Virus record (IMG/VR): IMGVR_UViG_3300049002_000004
Location: 1-46,825 of that record
Origin: a virus
Length of the DNA stretch: 46,825 nt
Reading direction: 5' to 3' (one strand)
The notes beneath the pieces were generated by a model. It did no database searches. It had not been told where the DNA came from and saw only the letters and a list, made by a program, of their open reading frames with translations. Made by a program: the position numbers and the translations under genes. This document shows, one piece after another, positions 41,399 through 46,825 of this stretch; position 1 is the first letter of the stretch; every line of letters begins with the position of its first letter.

Positions 41399-41798
41399 GA
41401 AGAAGGCTCGTAAGAAAGGACCGCCAGCGCGCCCGACTGAAGATCAGAAAACTACTGAGGGTCTGCAGAAGCGGCTGGCCAATCTCACCCGCCGCGGTTT
41501 GGGTCGGCCCGCCGGAGTGCCTAACAAGGTCACCCGAGAGGCCAAGGAGGCATGTAACGCTATCGTCGACGATCCGCTTTACCGGGAATCCCTACGGATC
41601 CGCATGATTGCGGGCACCGCGGGCCCGATGGAGCTGTTGATCTGGTATTACGCCAAGGGCAAGCCCAAGGAACGGCTCGAGGTCAGCGCCGACGAGAAGC
41701 TGAGCACGCTGATCCAGCAGGCGATCGCCCGGCCACCGCTGCCGCCACCGGCCGAATATGTGCCGACGCCACAAGCGGAGCCCGGCCGGAATCCTTAA
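41391..41798 (+). CDS. Probable terminase small subunit
   Basis: 135 aa. Basic N-terminus (AKKKARKKGPPARPTEDQK) and the phage motif GLGRPAGVPNKVTREAKEAC, then NAIVDDPLYRESLRIRMIAG and MELLIWYYAKGKPKERLEVS. This GRPxGxxNK family (DUF5681-like) is regularly encoded just before large terminases and is taken to recognise DNA for packaging. It lies directly upstream of the 53-aa linker ORF and the large terminase gene, which supports that role. The Pro-rich C-terminus may contact the large subunit. The stop overlaps the next start (TAATG). Confidence 0.68.
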   Translation: MAKKKARKKGPPARPTEDQKTTEGLQKRLANLTRRGLGRPAGVPNKVTREAKEACNAIVDDPLYRESLRIRMIAGTAGPMELLIWYYAKGKPKERLEVSADEKLSTLIQQAIARPPLPPPAEYVPTPQAEPGRNP

Positions 41799-41959
41799 TG
41801 AAAATGCGAAGTGCTCACCGTAGAGTAGCGGCCTGGTGCCGTGTGCAGTTCTGGCTGCGCACGGCCTGGCTGCGACATGGCCGGCAGTGTCGAGACTGCG
41901 ATCGGCCGCTACTCTGCAAATTGATCAAGGGCGGTAGTCGACCGTGTGACCGCCCATGA
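41798..41959 (+). CDS. 53-aa basic zinc-like peptide between terminase genes
   Basis: 53 codons that fill the apparent gap between the terminase genes exactly: the start overlaps the terS stop (TAATG) and the stop overlaps the large terminase start (ATGA). The peptide MKMRSAHRRVAAWCRVQFWL continues RTAWLRHGRQCRDCDRPLLC and ends with another Cys, giving a possible CxxC...C...C metal site in a very basic chain. The same bases also carry a perfect 12-bp inverted repeat (41822-41833 with 41904-41915). Confidence 0.6.
   Translation: MKMRSAHRRVAAWCRVQFWLRTAWLRHGRQCRDCDRPLLCKLIKGGSRPCDRP
41822..41915 (+). repeat. 12-bp inverted repeat enclosing an 11-bp hairpin
   Basis: AGAGTAGCGGCC (41822-41833) and GGCCGCTACTCT (41904-41915) are perfect complements. 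Between them GCCGTGTGCAG pairs with CTGCGCACGGC around TTCTGG, and GCAGT with ACTGC. As RNA this would be a branched fold; as DNA, a candidate recognition site near the packaging genes. It is inside a likely coding gene, so its role is uncertain. Confidence 0.45.
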
Positions 41960-43401
41960 TCACCGGCCAGGTGAAGAACGCGACGGCCGACGACGCGGCC
42001 GTGCTTCACCGCTGGCGCTGGCGCCCGCTCGAGATGGTGCGCGAGCTGTTCAGAGTCGAGCCCGACGCCTGGCAGGCCGAGGCCCTGGCCAGCTTCCCCT
42101 ACGACCAGCGCATCGCCTTCAAAGCCTGCAAGGGCCCCGGCAAGACGGCCGTGCTCGCCTGGCTGATGTGGAATTTTCTACTCACGCGCCCGTATCCCAA
42201 GGTCGGCGCAACGTCGATCTCCGAGGATAATCTCGACACCAACCTCTGGCCGGAGCTGGCCAAGTGGCAGAAGGTCAGCCCGCTGCTGTCGCAGCAATTC
42301 ACCTGGACGAAGACCCGCGTATTCCTGACCGACGAACCGGAAAACTGGTTTGCCGTCGCGCGCACCTGGCCGCGCACCGCTGACCCGCAGCGCCAGGCGG
42401 AAACCCTCGCCGGCATCCACGCCGACTATGTGGCGTTCTTCCTGGACGAGAGCGGATCGATCCCGTTGTCGGTCGCGGTGACCGCCGAGGCGATTCTGGC
42501 GTCAGGCATCGAGAGCAAGCTGGTGCAGGCCGGCAATCCGACCAGCCTGGAGGGCCCGCTCTATCGGGCTTGCACGCTGGACCGCGCGCTGTGGAAGGTG
42601 ATCGAGATCACCGGCGACCCCGACAACCCGAAGCGCTCACCGCGCATCGACCTGAAATACGCGCGCCAGCAGATCGCCAGCTACGGCCGCGATAACCCCT
42701 GGGTCATGGTGAACGTGCTGGGGCAGTTCCCGCCGGCGAGCTTGAACGCGCTGCTGGGTGTCGAGGAAGTGAACGCCGCGATGCAGCGCGGGCTGCGACT
42801 CTACGAATACGAGCACGCGCAGAAGCGCCTGGGCATCGACGTCGCGCGATTCGGTGACGATCGCACCGTGATCTTTCCGCGCCAGGGCAAGCGCTGCTTT
42901 CGGCCGCGCGTCATGCGTCACGCGCGCAACACCGCGGCCAGCGTCGACATCGCCACCGCGGTAATCCGCGCGAAAACGAAGTGGGGCAGCGAGCTGGAGT
43001 TCATCGACGCCACCGGCGGCTGGGCGGCTGGTGCCTCCGACATCATGCTCGACGCGGGATACACCACCTACAACGTGCAGTTCGCGGCGCCGGCGCTCGA
43101 TCGTCGTTACGCCAACCGGCGCGCGGAATGCTGGTTTGAGATGGCGAAGGCGATCAAGAACGGTGCATCGCTGCCGAACCTACCCGAGATGATCCCCGAG
43201 CTGACGCAGCCGACCTATACGTTTCGCAAGGGGCAATTCGTGCTCGAGGAGAAGGAACAGATCAAGGCGCGCATTGGTGTGTCGCCCGATCTCGCCGATG
43301 GCCTGGCGACGACCTGGGCGCTGCCGGAGATGCCCGCCAAGGCGCTCGAGCACGTCAGAGCAGCCGCGCACGCGGAGCGCGACGCGGATCCGTTCAATTA
43401 G
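41956..43401 (+). CDS. terL: Terminase large subunit
   Basis: 481 aa. ATPase motifs: KACKGPGKT with the P-loop KGPGKT at 59-64, and YVAFFLDES with Walker B D164/E165. Then an RNase H-like nuclease: LGIDVARFGDDRT with D295, ELEFIDATGGWAAGASDIML and a C-terminal DLADGLATTWALPEM. It cuts concatemers and powers DNA entry into the prohead through the portal. Length and motif order are normal, with both domains apparently intact. The start overlaps the 53-aa ORF stop. Confidence 0.93.
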   Translation: MITGQVKNATADDAAVLHRWRWRPLEMVRELFRVEPDAWQAEALASFPYDQRIAFKACKGPGKTAVLAWLMWNFLLTRPYPKVGATSISEDNLDTNLWPELAKWQKVSPLLSQQFTWTKTRVFLTDEPENWFAVARTWPRTADPQRQAETLAGIHADYVAFFLDESGSIPLSVAVTAEAILASGIESKLVQAGNPTSLEGPLYRACTLDRALWKVIEITGDPDNPKRSPRIDLKYARQQIASYGRDNPWVMVNVLGQFPPASLNALLGVEEVNAAMQRGLRLYEYEHAQKRLGIDVARFGDDRTVIFPRQGKRCFRPRVMRHARNTAASVDIATAVIRAKTKWGSELEFIDATGGWAAGASDIMLDAGYTTYNVQFAAPALDRRYANRRAECWFEMAKAIKNGASLPNLPEMIPELTQPTYTFRKGQFVLEEKEQIKARIGVSPDLADGLATTWALPEMPAKALEHVRAAAHAERDADPFN

Positions 43402-43412
43402 GGAGGCAGAGA

Positions 43413-43622
43413 ATGGCGTATGTGGATGAGGGCGCGGCGACGGCCGAGCATGTGCGCACGTTGCCGGTGTTTGAGCTGGGCGTCGGCTACGATCGCACGG
43501 CCTGGTTTGTCTACCACCGGCTGCGCGGCAACACGGTCTGGCTGAAGCACTGCGGGCCCTACTCGACGCGCGAGCAGGCCGCCGACTGGATCAACGCGAT
43601 CCGAGTCGAGGGCGCCGAGTGA
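43413..43622 (+). CDS. Small hypothetical protein after terminase
   Basis: 69 aa with GGGAGG upstream (43402-43407). Sequence MAYVDEGAATAEHVRTLPVF, then DRTAWFVYHRLRGNTVWLKH and YSTREQAADWINAIRV forms a compact beta-beta-alpha pattern, like small phage proteins of the packaging region. No known motif. Its stop overlaps the GTG of the next gene. Confidence 0.6.
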   Translation: MAYVDEGAATAEHVRTLPVFELGVGYDRTAWFVYHRLRGNTVWLKHCGPYSTREQAADWINAIRVEGAE

Positions 43623-43807
43623 GCGACCAGGTGCCCAACTACGATCACGATCTGCCGTCCGACGTCCGCGCCGAGCTGATGTCGTGCGCCGTGAGCAACG
43701 GTCGCATCAACTACTACTGGCTGTGCGAGCTGTGGCGCAAAGGCCACCGCGCCGGCGAAGCTGACACCGTGGCGCGACTCGAGCGCGTGCGGCTGGCCGA
43801 CGAATGA
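43619..43807 (+). CDS. Small hypothetical protein
   Basis: 62 aa, GTG start (GTGA overlap) and ATGA overlap downstream. The sequence SDQVPNYDHDLPSDVRAELM, then SNGRINYYWLCELWRKGHRA and ADTVARLERVRL is mainly helical with an aromatic cluster. No family is recognised. Overlaps on both sides are the main evidence of translation. Confidence 0.55.
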   Translation: MSDQVPNYDHDLPSDVRAELMSCAVSNGRINYYWLCELWRKGHRAGEADTVARLERVRLADE

Positions 43808-44055
43808 GTTTTCTACGACACGCCGAGCGGCTGGCGCTCGAGCGCGCGCAGCTGGTCGCACCAGGGATCCGTCGTGTGTCGGATGCCTGGCGCGCGTCGA
43901 CGTTGTGGACGACGTGCAGGTTTCGCGGCACACACAGCTGCTGTCTATGCGACGGCGACGCCGGCAAAGAGGGCTGGCGACCAATCAGCAACGGGTTCGA
44001 CCGCATGCTGCGCGTCTGCCTCGAGTGCTGGCCAAGGGGGAACAATGCAGGGTAA
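43804..44055 (+). CDS. Small Cys-rich (zinc finger-like) protein
   Basis: 83 aa, ATGA overlap. A helical N-terminus (SFLRHAERLALERAQLVAPG) precedes two Cys groups, THSCCLCDGDAG and LRVCLECWPRG, with a further Cys at WTTCRF. This would bind one zinc in a treble-clef-like HNH scaffold, though no catalytic His/Asn is evident. Unknown function, located between the terminase and GNAT genes. Confidence 0.58.
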   Translation: MSFLRHAERLALERAQLVAPGIRRVSDAWRASTLWTTCRFRGTHSCCLCDGDAGKEGWRPISNGFDRMLRVCLECWPRGNNAG

Positions 44056-44359
44056 CGATCGGAAGCTGTCGCCGGAGGAGCAAGCACACGAGGATCTGAA
44101 GCGCCGGCCCGGCACCGTGCTGCGATTCAGCGATCGCGAGTATGTGGTGTCGCCGAACGGCAAGCAGGTGCGTCGCGCGATCAACGGTGAGCCCGCGATC
44201 AGAGTCAGAGGCAAGGCGGCCAGGCGACGCGAGAAGAAGCAGCGACGCGAGGCGCGCCAGCAACTCGATCGCGCCATACAGCAGCAGCTCGAGGAGGAAC
44301 GCGCCACGGCCGCGGCGCGCGAGTATTACCGACAGATCGACGGCGAGCCCCAGCTATGA
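44045..44359 (+). CDS. Basic coiled-coil hypothetical protein
   Basis: 104 aa from ATG 44045, chosen for AAGGGGG upstream (44034-44040) and overlap with the previous stop. Residues 1-55 include a strand-rich part (LRFSDREYVVSPNGKQVRRA). Residues ~60-100 are a basic coiled coil (AARRREKKQRREARQQLDRA, then QQQLEEERATAAAREY). The basic helix suggests nucleic acid or portal/terminase contacts. No family is assigned. It is followed by the GNAT gene with ATGA overlap. Confidence 0.58.
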   Translation: MQGNDRKLSPEEQAHEDLKRRPGTVLRFSDREYVVSPNGKQVRRAINGEPAIRVRGKAARRREKKQRREARQQLDRAIQQQLEEERATAAAREYYRQIDGEPQL

Positions 44360-44808
44360 ACGCCTATCTGCGATCGGCCACGGTCGACGATGCCGACCGC
44401 GTGCTCGAGATGGCGATCGCCTTCATCAGTGATCCCCGACACCCCTACGCTGGGCTGTTCGACTGGACGCCAGAGCGCATCAAACAGCTGGTCGACCTGG
44501 TGCTCGAGCGCGGTGTGATTCTGGTTGCCGTCGTCGAGGGGCGACTCGAGGGGATGATCGCGGCCGTGGCGTCGCCGGTGCTCTACAGCCACCAGATGGC
44601 GGTCGAGGAGATCGCTTTCTGGGTCGAGCCAGGCGAGCGCGGCGCCGGCATCGGGCCCGTGCTTCTGACAGCTCTAGAAGATTGGGCGTGTAGCAAAGGC
44701 ATACATATGGTAAAACTTGTCGCACCTGATGGGTCGCGGACGGGTCGGCACTACCAGCGATTGGGGTATCTGCCGATCGAAACGGCCTGGGTTAAGAGGC
44801 TCAACTGA
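44356..44808 (+). CDS. GNAT N-acetyltransferase
   Basis: 150 aa. GNAT fold landmarks: LRSATVDDADRVLEMAIAFI at the N-terminus, VILVAVVEGRLEGMIAAVAS strands, AVEEIAFWVEPGERGAGIGP with the acetyl-CoA loop near residues 90-104, and GRHYQRLGYLPIETAWVKRL at the C-terminus. Stand-alone GNAT genes commonly sit between terminase and portal in BPP-1-like podoviruses, and their substrate is unknown. The bases at ~44690-44720 are locally AT-richer than surroundings. Confidence 0.85.
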   Translation: MNAYLRSATVDDADRVLEMAIAFISDPRHPYAGLFDWTPERIKQLVDLVLERGVILVAVVEGRLEGMIAAVASPVLYSHQMAVEEIAFWVEPGERGAGIGPVLLTALEDWACSKGIHMVKLVAPDGSRTGRHYQRLGYLPIETAWVKRLN

Positions 44809-44810
44809 CG

Positions 44811-45146
44811 ATGGCAGCATTCACCACCTTGGCATTGATCGGCCTGGCGGCCGGCGGCGCGTTCGCCGCGAGCAAGGTGCTGGCGAAGGGTCCGAGCGAT
44901 GCCGATCGCGAGAAGGCGACCGGCAAGCGCACGCCCAACGACGCGCCGGCGCCGACTCTCCTGGGCGGTGAAGCCCCGGCGCCCCCGAGCGCCGCGGTGA
45001 CTGGCTCGAGCGCCGCGGCAGCTGCCAAGCAGGCCGCCGACAAGCAACGCAAAAAGGCCACGGCTGGCGCCACACTGTTGACCGGCAAACCCGTCGCACG
45101 GTCGGCCGCCAACACCGGCGCCCCGCGTTCGCTGATCGGCTACTGA
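44811..45146 (+). CDS. Small Ala-rich protein upstream of portal
   Basis: 111 aa. It starts MAAFTTLALIGLAAGGAFAA, a short hydrophobic segment, then is Ala/Pro/Lys-rich and low complexity with ATAGATLLTGKPVARSAANT and LIGY at the end. Proteins of this shape are often encoded just before podovirus portals. The glycine/alanine helix and the TGAPRSLIGY tail may contact the portal or tail. The stop overlaps the portal start (TGATG). Function not established. Confidence 0.62.
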   Translation: MAAFTTLALIGLAAGGAFAASKVLAKGPSDADREKATGKRTPNDAPAPTLLGGEAPAPPSAAVTGSSAAAAAKQAADKQRKKATAGATLLTGKPVARSAANTGAPRSLIGY

Positions 45147-46825
45147 TGGCCGGCCCTGCCCGCTTCTACGACCTGGCCGACGTCCGCGGCCGAGTGCAAC
45201 GCTACGAGAACCTGAAGGCGGCGCTGTGGCTCGATCGCAATACGTTCGATGCACACTGGCGCGAGCTGGGCGAGAACCTGAGCCCGCGACGCACGCGGTT
45301 CTTTGCCGGCGACCGCAACCGCGGCGACAAGCGCAACCAGAACATCATCGACAGCACCGGCCGATTCGCCGCGCGCACGCTGCAGAGCGGACTGCATGCG
45401 GGCCTGACCTCGCCGGCGCGCCCATGGTTCAAGCTGACGACGCCGGATCCCGACCTGGCGAAATTCGAGCCCGTGAAGGAATGGCTGCACGAAGTCACCC
45501 AGCGCATGCTGGTCGTGATGCTGCAGACCAATCTCTACAACTGCCTGCCGATCGTCTACGGCGACATGGGGATCTTCGGCACGTCGGGCATGGCCGTCGT
45601 CGACGACGAGAAGGATCTATTTCGTTGCTACCCTTATCCGATCGGCAGCTTCGCGATCGGCCTGAGCAACCGCGGTGTCGCCACGACGTTCGCCCGCGAG
45701 TATCAGCTGTCGGTGCGCCAGGTGATTCAGGAGTTCGGCCTCGAGGCCAACGGCCGCGATATCAACTGGTCGCGGATCAGCGAGCGCACGCGCCGACTCT
45801 GGGAGAACGGCCACACCGAGCAGGCGATCGATGTGTGCTGGATCGTCACGCCCAACGACGGTTACGACGCCACGAAATTCGAGAGCAAGTTCAAACGCTG
45901 GGCGAGCTGCCACTACGAGCAGGGCGTCGGCGACGATAAGAAGTTTTTGAAGGAGGCCGGTTTCGACAGCTTCCCCGTCATGGCCCCGCGCTGGGATATC
46001 ACCGGCGAGGACACCTACGGCACCGACTGCCCTGGGATGACCGCGCTGGGCGACATCAAGCAGCTGCAGATCATGCAGCGGCGCAAAGGCCAGGCGATCA
46101 GCAAGATGATCGACCCGGCGCTGGTCGGCCCGACCGAGCTGCGCACGCAGCGCGTGAGCCTGCTGCCCGGCGACGTCACCTATCAGAACGTGCGCGAGGG
46201 GATGCAGGGCCTGAAGGCGATCCACGAGGTCGGCCTGAACCTGCAGCATCTGACCGGCGACATCGGCGAGGTGCAATACCGGATTCAGCGCGCGTTCTAC
46301 GAGGATCTGTTCCTGATGTTGGCGACGTCCGACCAGCAGCGCGGCGCGCAGCCGATCACGGCGCGCGAGGTCGAGGAGCGCCACGAGGAGAAGCTGATCG
46401 CGCTGGGCCCGGTGCTCGAGCGCACGAACGACGAGCTGCTGGATCCGCTGATCGATCGCGTCTACATGCTGATGGAGCGCGGCGGCATGATCCCGCCCCC
46501 GCCGCCGCAGCTCGAGGGCGTGCGCGTGAAGGCCGAATACACGTCGATCATGGCGCAGGCGCAAAAGCTGGTCGGCGTCGTGGGCCTCGATCGGTTCGTG
46601 CAGTCGGTCGGCGCGATGGCCGAACTGTTCCCCGACGTGCGTTACAAGGTGAACGTGTTTCAGATCGTCGACAACTACGGCGACGCGCTGGGAGTCGATC
46701 CGCGGGTGATCGTGTCCAACGAAGACGCGACACAGAGCCAGCAGGCGGCAGCGAAGGCTGCACAAGCGGCTCAAGACGCGGAGACGGCGCAGCGCACCGC
46801 GGCAGCGCTCAAGTCCGCAGCAACG
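45146..46825 (+). CDS. Head-tail connector (portal) protein, 3' end missing
   Basis: 560 codons visible with no stop before the window edge. It matches the podovirus head-tail connector family (PF12236 type): YENLKAALWLDRNTFDAHWR, NIIDSTGRFAARTLQSGLHA, LTSPARPWFKL, YGDMGIFGTSGMAVVDDEKD, PIGSFAIGLSNRG and the long C-terminal domain with GDIGEVQYRIQRAFYEDLFL and ITAREVEERHEEKLIALGPV. The last residues are Ala/Gln-rich, typical of the portal tail, so little should be missing. The twelve-fold ring is the DNA entry gate and tail docking site. Confidence 0.9.
   Translation, partial: MAGPARFYDLADVRGRVQRYENLKAALWLDRNTFDAHWRELGENLSPRRTRFFAGDRNRGDKRNQNIIDSTGRFAARTLQSGLHAGLTSPARPWFKLTTPDPDLAKFEPVKEWLHEVTQRMLVVMLQTNLYNCLPIVYGDMGIFGTSGMAVVDDEKDLFRCYPYPIGSFAIGLSNRGVATTFAREYQLSVRQVIQEFGLEANGRDINWSRISERTRRLWENGHTEQAIDVCWIVTPNDGYDATKFESKFKRWASCHYEQGVGDDKKFLKEAGFDSFPVMAPRWDITGEDTYGTDCPGMTALGDIKQLQIMQRRKGQAISKMIDPALVGPTELRTQRVSLLPGDVTYQNVREGMQGLKAIHEVGLNLQHLTGDIGEVQYRIQRAFYEDLFLMLATSDQQRGAQPITAREVEERHEEKLIALGPVLERTNDELLDPLIDRVYMLMERGGMIPPPPPQLEGVRVKAEYTSIMAQAQKLVGVVGLDRFVQSVGAMAELFPDVRYKVNVFQIVDNYGDALGVDPRVIVSNEDATQSQQAAAKAAQAAQDAETAQRTAAALKSAAT

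Noticed and set aside
41822-41918. tRNA or tRNA-like gene between terminase genes
   Set aside because: There is a long acceptor-like stem, a TGTCGAGA loop and a terminal GCA, but the stem is 12 bp, the T-loop is not TTCRA, the would-be anticodon arm is 11 bp, and a coding frame with overlapping ends spans it.
1-46825. CRISPR array, insertion sequence, integrase or attachment site
   Set aside because: No regularly spaced repeats, transposase motifs, terminal inverted repeats or integrase catalytic pattern were found on either strand.

Overview
The window is a very GC-rich, fully unidirectional (+ strand) gene array. It reads as nearly all of one tailed-phage genome of the short-tailed (podovirus) type. 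The capsid genes look like those of Bordetella phage BPP-1: a BPP-1-like major capsid protein, a Bbp16-type cement protein, a Bbp19-like protein and a PF12236-type head-tail connector/portal. I see no phage RNA polymerase, DNA polymerase, integrase or recognisable repressor, so I infer a lytic phage that uses the host's transcription and polymerase machinery. The host is probably a GC-rich proteobacterium, which is an inference from base composition and gene family only. Genes are packed end to start, with ATGA, GTGA or TAATG overlaps almost everywhere.

Layout. (1) 1-25556, virion and exit genes: a collagen-like fibre (its start lies outside the window), a small beta protein, a Bbp19-like protein, scaffold, major capsid and cement. 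These are followed by a 1430-aa fusion of a LamG-type fibre with two tandem gp11-like tail adaptors, the tail nozzle, a capsid/tail accessory protein, gp14-like and gp15-like internal virion proteins, a 3115-aa polyvalent ejected protein, a two-helix holin candidate, a beta-helix tailspike and a tail-associated protein. A terminator-like hairpin closes this block at 25564-25603. (2) 25618-31312, early and recombination genes: a KTSC/zinc-ribbon protein, a Mgm101/Rad52-like annealing protein with a PD-(D/E)XK exonuclease, an HNH protein, a DPPY methyltransferase, and a coiled-coil protein carrying a terminase-small-like segment. (3) 31309-36560, replication: an SF2 helicase, a ~490-nt non-coding and highly foldable region, a putative helicase loader, DnaB helicase and a RuvC-like resolvase. 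(4) 36557-41398, accessory genes: an MT-A70 methyltransferase, a J-domain protein, many tiny zinc-ribbon proteins and a secreted protein. (5) 41391-46825, packaging: small terminase, a 53-aa linker ORF, large terminase, small genes, a GNAT acetyltransferase and the portal, which runs off the end.

The portal at the right edge and the fibre at the left edge would be neighbours in this phage type. The window therefore looks like a circularly permuted genome cut between portal and fibre, with a little sequence missing.

The most unusual points are: the giant polyvalent protein with GNAT, ADP-ribosyltransferase-like and HExxH zincin modules; the fused and duplicated tail adaptor; the structured non-coding region 33211-33703; and a recurring GAGTTGTTGACAGAAAC motif at operon starts, which sets up sigma70-like promoters that in two cases lie almost on the start codon.
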